This document shows, one piece after another, positions 32,957-44,970 of a stretch of DNA of 64,000 bases (positions within the stretch are counted from its first letter, which is position 1; the number at the start of each line of letters is the position of its first letter). Under the pieces are notes generated by a model, which was given only the letters and a program-made list of their open reading frames with translations, made no database searches and was not told the origin of the DNA. Made by a program: the position numbers and the translations under genes. Source of the stretch: Ilex aquifolium. Lineage: Eukaryota; Streptophyta; Magnoliopsida; Aquifoliales; Aquifoliaceae. The stretch lies in assembly GCA_951799425.1 (NCBI GenBank), contig OX637391.1:48517069-48581068 (forward strand). Reading direction: 5' to 3'.

Positions 32957-34103
32957 GGGGTACACTAAATTGGGTTGAATTGTAAAAAATACACAAAAAA
33001 AAATGTAAAATAAGGAAATCCTTAATTTTAGATCTTAATTGTGTACAAGTACATAATTTGAAATTTTCAGATTTTCCTTTGATATTTGTGTCATCCCTTA
33101 AATCATGCAATTATTTTTGAAAACTGTTTTTTTTTTCAAATTATATTTATGCATTAAAAATCTCCTAATTTAATTGAAGATTTGATTCTTCCTTTTATTT
33201 TGAGGATAAATCAGTTGGTTTGAATTTTAAATTTTGCAACAATATCATTTGTTGTCTTCTTCTTCTTCGGTCTGGAAGTAATTTATCAGTGCAAGTCCGA
33301 AACATTATTTCATCCTTATCATTCAATCTATGCAATTATAAGGTTTGAATTCATGACTCCATTAGGTTTATGTACGTCATTTTAAAGCTGATTATACTAT
33401 TTTTTTATATGTGAACACCATAATCAAAGTTTATCATGTATATATAATACATTTACAGTGTAAAAATTTACTTACACAAAACATTGTACTGTTACATTTT
33501 GTCAAACATATATTTGCATATAACTTCACTGTAACAGTCCAGCGCTGTTTTGAATTTGTTACCACATCTACAAAATCACTGAACACTGTCTGTGTTACAA
33601 TGTTACACTGTATTATTACACTATGCAGAAAACACATACGAACTTACATCTACAATGGTGGACCAGTATGATTTTTCTTTCAAAGAAGAAACCCTATAGA
33701 TGTTCAGAGAACGATTTAGGGCTTCTCGCCGGGAAAGATGAAACAGTTTTTGAATAGGAAGAAGAAGCGGTAACCATTTTCCCAAGATGAAGCTTTTCGC
33801 GAATTAATGTTCCTAAAATTTAGCGGTTAAGCTTTATTAATGTGTACCTAATTAATTTTAAGATATATTCTTAAAACTGTTTTTAGGAAAGTAATGTTCC
33901 TAAAATTCAGCGGTTAAGCGTTATCCCTGTGTACCTAATTAATGTTAAGATATATTCCTAAAACCGTTTTTAGGAAAGTAAATTTTGAAAAATGGGCAGC
34001 TAAGTCTTTGTATCTCAGCAGTGTACTTATTTACAACACATTTTTTTTGTGTACTTTTTTACATTATGTCTAATTTAGTGTACCAGCTTGCAAAGGACCC
34101 CAA
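32957..34103. mobile_element. Second terminal-inverted-repeat element, relative of the MULE host
   Basis: Left 'ggggtacactaaattgggtt' pairs with right 'gtctaatttagtgtaccagc' and 'aaaggacccc'; inner phrases 'aatacacaaaaaaaaatgt' and 'acattttttttgtgtac' also pair. AAATT flanks both ends, too short to count as proof. About 1.15 kb, no coding frame. It shares terminal sequence with 26169-32792, so the two belong to one family. Confidence 0.5.
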
Positions 34104-34315
34104 ATTATATTGGGGTTTTGGAGGCTAGTCCATAGTTGTAGACTTTTGGGTCAATAAGGACAAACTCATTTTTTTTGGGCTTAAATGACAATTAAAGATA
34201 TAAAGACTAATTTATCCTTAGTAACATAAATAACTATATTACAAAAAGGACAGTAACAACAAGACAATAACAACAACATATGATAGTGATATTGAGATAG
34301 TAACAGTTAATTTAA

Positions 34316-34590
34316 CTGTCCAAAATTCACAGAACTAGACAGTAACATGAATTTTTATTGTAATTGTTCATTGTCACTGTCAAAATTCTACAAAATTAGA
34401 CAGTAACGTAAAATACGATCACAGTAATAGGCACAGTCACTATAAATATTCTACAAAATAAGACAATAACGTAAATTAAACAGCTACACGATCACAGTAA
34501 TAATCACAATCACTATAAAAAATCTACGAAACTAGACAATAACGTGAATTAGATAGCCACAAGATCACAGTAACAATTACACAATCATAG
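34316..34590. repeat. Degenerate tandem repeat, unit about 70 bp
   Basis: Four diverged units each contain 'ctagacaataacgtgaatt' and 'acgatcacagtaataatcac'-like phrases. No coding content. Confidence 0.6.
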
Positions 34591-34654
34591 AAACTTTTTT
34601 TTAAAATTGTTCAAGACTATTTGGGATATCATCTTGATTTGAGATCTCCTAAGT

Positions 34655-35178
34655 CAGGGGTGGCTTTAGGCAATTGGTGGCCTAAAGCGAAAATACTAAA
34701 TGAGGTTTTTTTTTTTTTTTTTAATATTATTTTATTAGAAAATTAATTTATTTTCAATTTATTATATGAGAGAGACCTAAGAAGAAGGTGTTAGTGTTAC
34801 TGAAAAAAATATTTTAACTTTTATTTTTGTTTTTTTATTAGAAAGAGAGTTTAATTTTAACTTTTTTTTAATGTTTTGTACTAATTTTTACGCAGAGAGA
34901 GAGAGAGAAGGGATAAATATGAGTTAACTTTTAAGTACTTTTTATTTTTTCAACTTATGATTTTTAGATTTCTAATGTTATGAATCGAATCATGAACCCA
35001 AATTATTACAATAAAAATGTTGATTGTACTTAATATTTTGGGGCCTTTTTTTAGGGTTTAAAATTTAAAAGATTTAATTTTTTTATGGGTTAGTAATGTA
35101 CCTAAAAATTTGAGGCCTTCTAAAAATTTAGGGCCTAAAGCCCATGCTTTTTTTTTTAATGCAGTTGAGCCGGCCCTG
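34655..35178. mobile_element. hAT MITE, 524 bp
   Basis: Ends CAGGGGTGGCT and AGCCGGCCCTG form imperfect terminal inverted repeats. A perfect 8-bp target duplication, TCCTAAGT, lies at 34647-34654 and 35179-35186. The interior is AT-rich with 'gggcctaaagc' phrases near both ends and no frame. Confidence 0.82.
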
Positions 35179-35307
35179 TCCTAAGTACCAACCTAATGTA
35201 GACTTCAAAATATAATTCAAGGGCTTCCAAAAAAGCTTCAAAATGAAATGTAAAGCACGGAGATATTTTTTGAACAACTGTCACAAACCATAGGTCCAGA
35301 CCATTCC

Positions 35308-35900
35308 ATCCAGAATATAATTCAAATTACATAGATGTGATAAAATGCATACCAAGTTTTCAAAAGTTTAGTGTCACACACGTCCTCTATCTCCAACGAT
35401 CATAATTTGTATTCACAATGCTGTCATATTCATACATTCAAACGAAGATCATTTCATCCAAAATATAATTCAAATTACATAGATGAAACAAAACACATAC
35501 CAAGTTTTCAACAGCTTAGTGTCACACAAGTTCTCTATCTCCGATGATCATAATATGTATGCATAATACTGTCATATTCATACATTCAAATGAAGATCAT
35601 TCCATCCAGAATATAATTCAAATTACATAGATGTGATAAAACACATACCAAGTTTTCAACAGCTTAGTGTCACACGAGTCCTCTATATCTGACAATCATA
35701 ATATGTACGTATAATATTGTCATATTCATACATTCAAACGAAGACCATTCCATCGAGAATATAATTCAAATTACAAAAATGCAACAAAACATATACTAAG
35801 TTTTCAACAACTTAGTGTCACACAAGTCCTCTATCTCCAGCGACGATCATAATATGTATGCATAATACTGTCATATTCGTACATTCAAACAAAAACACAA
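35308..35900. repeat. 148-bp tandem repeat, four copies
   Basis: Copies start at 35308, 35456, 35604 and 35752, an exact 148-bp step. Each begins 'atccagaatataattcaaat' and contains 'accaagttttcaacagctta' and 'ctgtcatattcatacattca'. Divergence between copies is modest. The unit length is in the range of plant satellites, but only four copies are seen. Confidence 0.85.
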
Positions 35901-35937
35901 GTAATATAGTTAAGTTTCTAATACATTTCATTGAATA

Positions 35938-36105
35938 CTATTTGGGAATATCAAATCTCAAATCGGGGTTTTTCTCTTTTGTTTCTCCGTAAAGTGCTTC
36001 TGCTATTCTCATGCTTTGTTTTAGCCCCATACATGTCGCCCTCGTTTTGGCCATGGCCATTTTAGCGCAAAGTGAGCTCGTGAAAAAGTCTTTGAAGTGC
36101 AGTAA
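35938..36105 (-). other. Orphan exon-like open frame, unrecognised
   Basis: On the minus strand an acceptor-like CTAG (36106-36109) is followed by 56 open codons to a stop at 35938-35940. Residues include 'FFTSSLCAKMAMAKTRATC' and 'RIAEALYGETKEKNPDLRF', unusually protein-like for this region. I do not recognise the family. There is no matching upstream exon before 36200. It may be the last exon of a gene fragment captured by a transposon, or chance. It lies right beside the 148-bp repeat. Confidence 0.3.
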
Positions 36106-36825
36106 CTAGGTTGTTTTTCTTTCCTTTTCGGCGGTAGCTCGGTCTTTGGTGAGTAGGTGACTGATTTGATGTGTACGAATATTGTTAAAAGATTTTGATC
36201 ATTTCGTTGTTTTCAGTTAAAACCAACATTACCTGGATCGTGGGTCATTTCGATACGTGGTACAGGTACCGCGGGTACATGGTACAACACGTTTTTAGGT
36301 ACGTGGTACGATGAGGGTAGGTTTAGCTGGTACGGTATTTTTGGTCACAATTCGTTTTGGAACTCTTATGTAAATCGTTTTTACTACTATACAACATTAT
36401 ATATTACAAAACATTCATAAACACTAAGTTAGTTATCATTTATCTTATAATTGTGTTTAATTTTCTATTATCTAAAATAATATATAATTATAAATCTATA
36501 TACATATAGTCAATTAATATGTATTTTATATTTGTGTTACATGTTTTAAAGCGAATTGATTTAGAGTTAGTATTGTAATTTGGGATCGTCAATTTTGGTG
36601 ATCTGGATCGCGAACCCACCACGTTTCGGATCGATGTACCCAGATCGTGGGTCGTTAAGGGTTTAATGAATTGTGGTAACCATGGTCAAAACATTTACCA
36701 TTCAACTCAGTTTCGTGCTAGAAGCTTCTGTTATAAGTCTGGTTTGATTTCACGCCAGAGAAGAGAGAGAGAGAGACGGAGAAAAGAGATGAACAACTTA
36801 AGGTTAAAATAGAAAATAAAAAAAA
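36106..36825. other. Intergenic with possible old transposon
   Basis: 'ggatcgtgggtc' occurs at 36236 and again near 36646, and 'ggtacaggtacc'-type phrases fill 36255-36345. This looks like subterminal repeats of an old hAT-like element, but the ends were not resolved. Confidence 0.35.
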
Positions 36826-37098
36826 AGTTAATAGTATTTTTGGTCCTTAAAGTATGTATTTTTTTTCAGTTTAGTTCTCAATGTATTAATTTTGTTAATT
36901 TAGTCCATAAAATATTCAATTCGTGTCATTTTAGTCTTCACATAAACAGACCATTAAGTTTTTGACAGAATAATCACGTGTTGAACACGTGATACTGTCT
37001 AAAAAAATGACACATGACCACTTTCGTCAAAAAACTTAATGGTCCATCTATATGAGGACCAAAATAACATACTTTAGGGACCAAAAATACTATTAACT
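36826..37098. mobile_element. MITE with matching ends, 273 bp
   Basis: Left AGTTAATAGTATTTTTGGTC is the inverse of right 'gaccaaaaatactattaact', with a few mismatches further in; 'cttaatggt' and 'accattaag' continue the pairing. A-rich flanks ('ataaaaaa' on both sides) prevent a firm target-duplication call. Possibly Mutator-type. Confidence 0.65.
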
Positions 37099-37289
37099 CA
37101 TAAAAAATAAATAAAAAAGGAGCCCATTGGACCTACTTGTCAAATATTTATATCATATGTCCTTAATAACTCGATAAATTCGAGTCTATTCTTATTGGCA
37201 AAACAAAATACCATATTATACTTAATTCCAATTTTCACCATTTATATGTCTATAAATAACTTTTTATTGGGTCTAATAATATTTTTAAA

Positions 37290-37410
37290 TAGAAGTTAGC
37301 GATTGGCATAATGTCTATCGTCTCCACTATTGGACTTTAATGTCAAGGGTTCAACTCTTGTCGTCCACCTCTCGTGTCATAGTGTCTAACAAAAACAAAG
37401 AAATTTTTTT
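37290..37410 (+). mobile_element. Possible SINE fragment
   Basis: 'gcgattggcataatgtctat' (A-box region) and 'caagggttcaactcttgtcg' (B box) are followed by 'aacaaaaacaaagaaa'. The head is tRNA-like, but there is no second copy in the window and no target duplication. Confidence 0.35.
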
Positions 37411-38046
37411 TTCTAAGAGTACTGCTACACTAACAAAAAAAAAAAAAAAAGAACAAAAAATAGAGATAAAATGATGTAATATTATTACAATGGTGTTGTT
37501 GGTCCCACTTTTACACATTTTTAAAATTTAATTTTTTTTATTATGAAAATACCACATCATTTAATCTTTTATTTTTTATCCCCTTTTTTTGGTCCGTGAT
37601 CTCTGTCATTATGCACAAATCCATACCAACTTCCACCAACAAAGCAAGATAAAAACCTAGAGCAGGTAAGGCAGAATTACCGAAATTAAGCAGTTCTTAG
37701 CCAATACGTCCAATATTACCTGAAAGTTAGGCAATGAATCAAAAAATAAATTGGATCTTTCTGATAATATACCTAGGATAAGTCTACGGAATCCCAAAAA
37801 ATATCAGTATCATACCGAAATCGATCGAGAGATGTAGATTTTTATTTGTTAATAATTTGTAGTCATTGATTATAAAAATGATAAAATAAAATATAATACT
37901 AAAATTTTTAAAAAAAATTACAATTAATTATTTTTTTTAAGTGAAAAGTAAAAGTACATACTAAAAAAGCTGTTTTCCATATCATAATTGTGCAACTTGC
38001 ACCGGTGGAGTTGTTGAATCTCAAAAGAATGATTTTCTATAATAAT

Positions 38047-38781
38047 TAGGGGTATCAAACGTATTGGGTTAGATTATTTTGTATCAGGTTGATTTTGAAT
38101 TTGTATAAAAAATCTCAAAACTCAAACTTGATATATTTAATAATCATGTTGAGATGTGTAAACACTAATTTGACCTGACTATTAAACGGGTTATCCGAAC
38201 CCGACCTGATTGACACGTTTAATAAACAGATCGTTTTCGGGTTAGCACACATAACACAGACCTGTTTAACACACATAACATGTTTTCACACATGTTCATT
38301 TCCATTAAATACATCATTCAATCATTAATCCAAAATTTTAAATAATTTTTTTACAAATAACATATCACATCTCATCAATGAAATTAACTAAAATGCATTC
38401 AAGTTTCAACCCAAAAATTAAAACAATAACTATATTAGTATACATAATAATGTTATGAACTATATTGTCAATTACCTTTGTAGAAACAAGAACTAATAAG
38501 TAATAAAGTTAAGATCACATCAGTCATACATAATAGGCAAACTATACTGTCATAAACGGGTCTACAATGAGTTGGGTCGAGTTCGTGTCCAAATCATGTC
38601 AACCTATTTAAAATATACGGGTTAATCAGGTCAAAACTAAGTTGACCTGATTTTGAAATGAACCTGACATGATTTTTTTCGTGTTTAAACGTGTTGACCC
38701 GTTTTAACCCATTAACTTATTTAATTTCGTATTCAATCCAATAATTTTGTATTCAATTCGTACCGAACATTGACAGCCCTA
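38047..38781. mobile_element. hAT-like non-autonomous element, 735 bp
   Basis: Ends TAGGGGTATCAA and TTGACAGCCCTA. Flanks ATAATAAT (38039-38046) and ACAATAAT (38782-38789) agree at 7 of 8 bases. Subterminal 'cgggtt', 'gacccg' and 'cgtgttgacccgttt' repeats are typical. No frame. A fragment of the same family is at 47215-47345. Confidence 0.7.
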
Positions 38782-40990
38782 ACAATAATGCTCACAATGA
38801 TTTGCCTGTTCAAAGCTCAGTTCCAAATAAAAGATTTAAAACAGCATCTGTTCAATTCATCCAAATAAACAAGACAGATAGTCAAAGAATCAAATAAAAT
38901 AATATCATTAATCATCTTGGATTTGCTTGGATGTCTTATGTGTTTGTTTGGTCAGAGAGGTCCATTTGTTTTGACCTCAAGCCTGTTGTGACATGCCTGC
39001 TGGCCTGAATGTTTCCTTGGTGTAATATTCTATTTATTGTAGAGATAAAAGGTTATTGTATTGTTTTTATTGAAAAAAAAGTAGAGGTATAATATAAAAA
39101 AAATTATTTTTCGGTACAATAGTTAGACCCTATATTATAATACCAGTAATTACTCATGCATGAAAACACGGTATAACGAAAAATTAAATTAAAACTCAAA
39201 AAATATTACATTGCGTAAAGACATTTTATAATCTAAAACATACCGTCAATTTGAAATAGTTTTTACTTCATTTGCTTTAATATAAGAAATTAAAATGAAG
39301 CTAGTTCCTACTATTTTCCAGAAACTTCGATAAAAAACAATCATCATAATACACCATACTGCCACAATCATCAATATATACCCAACCACCAAAACAACCA
39401 TCATTTCATACCTAAAATCATCATAACCATGTACAAATAGAGAAATAACTTTCATCAACTTCATATTCTTCATAGCTAACACCAAGCATGCTTCCATGTA
39501 TACCTGAAAATATTTGAAATAAAAAAATTATTGAAATATGCGAGACAAAATAAAACAATTGAAAATCTGAAACATAAGACCCCTTATTTTTCTCGTTAGT
39601 TTGAATCAACACAATTGCTGTCAATTCCATTATCATGAATTATCTGTAAAAACTAATAAACACACATTTTTATGTGGTGGGGTTTTAGATCGATATACAT
39701 ATTTAGAGATAATTAATGTAAACTAATGTAAACCATTCGAACACTATTATACTAAAAGATGAGTTATTGAAATGCACAGAAATTCATTAGTGTTTTAACA
39801 TAAACATTTTAACATATTATTAGATTGTTTTAACAAATATGAAGCTAACAAAATCAAAATTCACAAACAAAAATCATAAGCATCTTTATACACATAAAAC
39901 TATAGAGAAAAAAAAGCATGAAAAGTCATACCACTTGGTAAACTTTATTTTTTGTTCCTTCGTTAGAAGATGTAGCATTTTCTTTCCCCCTTAGATCTGA
40001 CATTCGTTAATGCATTTGACCTTTTTTCTCCTTTTATAAAAAAATCAATATAAATAATGTAAGAAAACATTAATTTAAAAAAAAAATGGATTGGCAAATT
40101 GGTGTGATGTATACTTCTATATGATGTAAGAAAACACTAGTTAAAAACAAAAAAATTGAATGAGAAATAGATGTCAGGTGTGTTAAGAGACGATTAAGTT
40201 CATACTTATTGCGAATCACCACACATATATTATTTTGATAAAGCATTCGAACCTATAGACAAAAAAAACAATGAATAGTAAATAGGCGGGGGTAAGAAGA
40301 TTAGATAAAAAGTAATAAATGATGAATGAGAAAAAGCTTATCACACGTTATTTCATAGATCATTTATCTATCTGTGACAACATTAATGAATAAAAATTAA
40401 AATAAATAGGTTATTAAACAAATGAATAATAGTTGTTTAGATAGACTTAAAGAAATAATGAGTTTACATTGCCAAAAATAGTGACATTATCCATCTTTTG
40501 ATGGTTGTGGGGTTGCAACGGTGGTGGCTACACAGTAAATTTCATAAATTATGTATAATTAACATTAACACTAATTTCAATAAAATTTTAAATATTATCA
40601 AAATAGCCCATTTTTTATGAAAATAATCCTAACATTCAATACCAAACCTAACTTCCAATTCCACAATTTAAAAACTTAACTTCAACATCATTTTTCATAC
40701 AATCAAGAAATACAATATCATAAAAAAAACAAAAAAACAACTCTAACATTCAATCAAATACCACCAATAAAATTAAAATTTAAGTTGAAAACCCCTAACA
40801 TCCAAAACCATACAAATAATCATCAACTCAACATGTCATTCCATGAAAATAACACTCATTTCAATTAAAATAATCCCAACATTCAATCGCAAACTTAACT
40901 TCCAATTCGAAAACCCTACGTTAAAAAAATAATATCCAATTTGATACAATTAATAACTATAACATTCAATAAAAACCCTATTATCAAAAC
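38782..40990. other. Intergenic, AT-rich
   Basis: A possible split minus-strand frame joins 'MSDLRGKENATSSNEG' (about 40003-39935) to a frame at 39497-39420 ('MEACLVLAMKNMKLMK'), but the splice sites are weak and no family is recognised. Otherwise A/T-rich with short repeats and no gene. Confidence 0.3.
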
Positions 40991-41837
40991 CATAGTTATC
41001 AAAATCGTACGATTCACGGTTTGATTCGTATGATTCGGTTCGATACAGGTACAAAACGATTTGTATCTTATATAAGAATCGTTTTTAGAGTTGAATCGCA
41101 CCTGAATCGTACGATTCAATTCGTATCATACGAATCACACGATTCAGTCATTTTTTTTAAAACCCAGATTTTTTGCAACATGACATGATTTTGTTCGCTA
41201 AACAGTAAAACAATGTCGTTTTATTTAAAGAAGAACCCACGTCTTAATAAAAACTCAACCTCTTTTCTTGTTCTCTCTCTCTCTCTCTCTCTCTGACATC
41301 GTCTAAAGCTCGCTTTGTATTGTCTAAAGTTAAAGGTCACGACTAACGCTCTCGCATCATCGGTTATTTTTTGCTCTCCATTCTTTCATGGGTAGTTTGT
41401 TAGGGTTAGGTTCTAATTTTTTGTTTCAAAATGTTGGCCTGTATATTTTCTCCCAATTAATTTTCTTATTTGTTCTTTTTCCATTCATGTTTGTAACCTA
41501 ATCTATATTGGGGGTCACTATTTTAGTTCTTGAATAGTCATGGTTCTTTAATGAATTTGTTTTTTCAAGTTATTGAATTTGAAAATGGTTAAACAAAAGA
41601 TGAAAAATTAAGCAAAAGGTTAACATTTTTCCATTTAGACAACGTGATTATGTCAATTGATTATTTTTAGAATGCAATAAAGTTCAATATTTAATATTTT
41701 GTCTATTTTAAATATGTAGTATTATTTTTTTTTGTTCAAATTTTGTGTCGAATCTTACGATTTATAATTCGATACAATTAACGATTCTCAAATTTAAAAT
41801 TCCGATTCACGATACGAATCGCGATTTGACAACTATG
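40991..41837. mobile_element. hAT non-autonomous element, 847 bp
   Basis: Ends CATAGTTATCAAAATCG and (reverse complement of the right end) CATAGTTGTCAAATCGC. A perfect 8-bp target duplication, ATCAAAAC, lies at 40983-40990 and 41838-41845. Dense subterminal 'cgattcgtat' and 'gtacgattc' repeats occur at both ends. A CT microsatellite lies at 41270-41295. No transposase frame. Confidence 0.85.
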
Positions 41838-41845
41838 ATCAAAAC

Positions 41846-42939
41846 ACTATGAAAAACCCCAATTTAAAAATCAAACTATACAACCTTAATATAAGCATTT
41901 ACAAACTACACAACATACTCAACTTAACATCTTCATATATTCATTATGATTTACTCTATCCTAAAAATTCCAGAATTATATAAAAAAACACATTACTAAA
42001 CAAAGAGCCAAATCAAACACTGCTTACATATGTAATTAACAACACTAATCCAAAACCCACAACAAACACAACATTCTACCCTCGACCAATTCAAGCCTAA
42101 TGAAGACGGTAGAAAAAACAAATGCATACCAAACAAATGCATAGTTGCCACATGGAGTATCCCAACTTGATTTTCATAAAAAAAGAGTATGTGCATACTG
42201 TTCGGTTAAAAATAAACTAAAAATCTGAAGTCATGTATCAAATATTACCAATTGATAACAACAAAAAATGGGGTTAAGTGGGTAGTTTCTAGATCATCAA
42301 ACCACTTGGCAGAAAAGTGGGGCTGTTAGAAGATCCACTAACTAAAAATCAGCTACTAATGGAGGAAATTAAAAGTGTTGGCAGATAATGGTAAAGGCAC
42401 CAAGTATCCATGCAACCTTACAGCTAGGCCACTAAGTCCCCACATCACCTGATAAATAACGGTTATGAGCCTAAGTTCCCACTAATTAAGTCTCCATTGC
42501 ACCTCATTCAATTTAAAGAGGAGAGAGGGCAGGCGTTAAAGGAGGAGGCGGCAAAAGAAGAGAAGCAGAGCAAGAGAGGAGGGAGACATTTGAAGAAGAA
42601 AAAAAAAAAGAAGAAAGAAGGGACGAAGGAAGGCCGAAGAGGACGAAAAGTTTCTAGTGGAAAAGCAAGGAAAGCAGAAGGCCTCGTTAGAAGAAAACAA
42701 AGATCAGCAACTTTGCGGTATACCTCCTGTTTTCTTTTACTCTTTCATAGATTTAATCTCTCAAATTGTTTGTTGTAGCATATTGCTTAGGTTCGAAAGC
42801 ACAGCAGCCCCAAAAAATATAACATTCAAAATACCCAAATAAAATTTATTTGAAAAAACACCCAAATGAACACCAAATCAAATTGATGCTGTGTGTGTGT
42901 GTGCGCGATGTGTGTGTGTGTGCTGGTTTCGATCAACTC

Positions 42940-42983
<44 letters not shown>

Positions 42984-43094
42984 GTACATGGGCGACAGAG
43001 GAGATCTTTGATGCTGGTTTAGCAATGGCAGAGGAGGTCTGAGAGAGAGAGAGGGAAGGGGGGGGGGGGGCGCTAGGATGGAAAGCCAGCAGAT
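41846..43094. other. Intergenic with purine-rich and simple-repeat stretch
   Basis: 42520-42720 is strongly purine-rich and gives a Lys/Glu-rich chance frame. GT and GA microsatellites lie at 42890-42980 and a G-run near 43060. No gene motif was seen. Confidence 0.4.
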
Positions 43095-43194
43095 GGCTTA
43101 GGTTGAGGTTTTGACCCAACTCATGTAATTTTGAAAAGTTATGCACAAAAGGGGGTCGGTTTGAAAGTATTTCCCAAACCCATGCAGTTTTAAA

Positions 43195-43384
43195 AACGTC
43201 AGATGGACTGACGTTTTTAAACAAAAGACGTCAGTCCATCTGACGTTTTTAAGCAAAATTGATCTTAAAAACGTCAGATGGACTGACGTTTTTAACAAGC
43301 CTTTTGTTAAAAACGTCAGTTCATCTGACGTTTTCTGTACAAGGCCTGTTAAGAAACGTCAGATGGACTGACGTTTCTATAGCT
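43195..43384. repeat. Cluster of five TGACGT-type short palindromes, left arm
   Basis: Five units of the form ACGTCAG-atgga-CTGACGT or its reverse start near 43197, 43230, 43267, 43308 and 43357. Each holds two inverted TGACGT half-sites around a 5-bp centre, flanked by A- and T-runs. One has 'ttcat' in place of 'tccat'. Chance frames through this cluster repeat 'KTSVHLTF'-like strings. Confidence 0.85.
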
Positions 43385-43695
43385 ACTGCTTTTCCTTTTC
43401 CCAGCCACCAATTTCAATTACTGCTTTTCCTTTTTCCAGCCAACAAATTCAATGCCTTATGAGATAGTTCAACATACATCACTGCACCACCTAAATTATA
43501 TTATTTAATGCCTGAATATATTTATAAATTAATATTAGTTTAGGTAATTATAATAACTGCGCCCTAAATTTTCTATCGAGTTTTTATTTAGTCCCACAAA
43601 TTTTTATTGTTTTAGTTTAATCCATCAATTTTATTTCAATTAAATCATTTCATTAATTTTCATTGTTCGACTACAATAATATTTTCGTTTTCCTG

Positions 43696-44640
43696 TAAAT
43701 TGAAAACGAAAATATTATTGTAGTCGAACAATGAAAATTAATGAAATGATTTAATTGAAATAAAATTGATGGATTAAACTAAAACAATAAAAATTTGTGG
43801 GACTAAATAAAAACTCGAGAGAAAATTTAGGGGGCAGTTATTATAATTACCTAAACTAATATTACTTTATATTAATTATTTATAAATTTTATAATATTAT
43901 TGTAAGTCGAAATTTTTTAAAAGTATGTCGAAAATTGAAAATTAATCTTGTAAATTGAAAACGAAAATATTATTGTAGTCGAACAATGAAAATTAATGAA
44001 ATGATTTAATTGAAATAAAATTGATGGATTAAATTAAAACAATAAAAATTTATGGGACTAAATAAAAACTCGAGATAAAATTTAGGGGGCAGTTATTATA
44101 ATTACCTAAACTAATATTACTTTATATTAATTATTTATAAATTTTATAATATTATTGTAAGTCGAAATTTTTTAAAAGTATGTCGAAAATTGAAAATTAA
44201 TCTTGTAAATTGAAAACGAAAATATTATTGTAGTCGAACAATGAAAATTAATGAAATGATTTAATTGAAATAAAATTGATGGATTAAATTAAAACAATAA
44301 AAATTTATGGGACTAAATAAAAACTCGAGAGAAAATTTAGGGGCCAGTTATTATAATTACCTAAACTAATATTAATTTATATTAATTATTTATAAATTTT
44401 ATAATAATATTGTAAGTCTAAAATTTTTAAAAGTAAGTCGAAAATTGAAAATTAATCTTGTAAAATGAAAACGAAAATATTATTGTAGTCGAACAATGAA
44501 AATTAATGAAATGATTTAATTGAAATAAAATTGATGGATTAAATTAAAACAATAAAAATTTATGGGACAAAATAAAAACTCGATAGAAAATTTAGGGCGC
44601 AGTTATTATAATTACCTAAACTAATATTAATTTATAAATA
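43696..44640. repeat. 255-bp tandem repeat, about 3.7 copies
   Basis: The phrase 'taaattgaaaacgaaaatat' begins at 43696, 43951, 44206 and (with one change) 44461, an exact 255-bp step. Copies are almost identical. The first copy is also the inverted mate of 43440-43690, so the array grew from the inner edge of the palindrome's arm. Confidence 0.9.
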
Positions 44641-44779
44641 TATTCAGGCATTAACTAATATAATTTAGGTGGTGCAGTGATGTATGTTGAACTATCTCAT
44701 AAGGCATTGAATTTGTTGGCTGGGAAAAGGAAAAGCAGTAATTGAAATTGGTGGCTGGGAAAAGGAAAAGCAGTAGCTA

Positions 44780-44970
44780 TAGAAACGTCAGTCCATCTGA
44801 CGTTTCTTAACAGGCCTTGTACAGAGAACGTCAGATGGACTGACGTTTTTAACAAAAAGCTTGTTAAAAACGTCAGTCCATCTGACGTTTTTAAGATCAA
44901 TTTTGCTTAAAAACGTCAGATGGACTGACGTCTTTTGTTTAAAAACGTCAATCCATCTGACGTTTTTAAA
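44780..44970. repeat. Cluster of five TGACGT-type short palindromes, right arm
   Basis: Mirror of 43195-43384, with units near 44784, 44827, 44867, 44910 and 44945. One unit carries 'cgtcaatccat', a single change that weakens its pairing. Confidence 0.85.

Noticed and set aside
35308..35900. CRISPR-like regular array
   Set aside because: Direct 148-bp tandem copies with no unique spacers, in a plant nuclear context.
39246..40010. Split small gene on the minus strand
   Set aside because: Weak splice sites, hydrophobic AT-driven residues and no family; only mentioned under the intergenic entry.
42497..42778. Lys/Glu-rich frame
   Set aside because: Purine-rich low-complexity DNA, no domain, no splice or start context.
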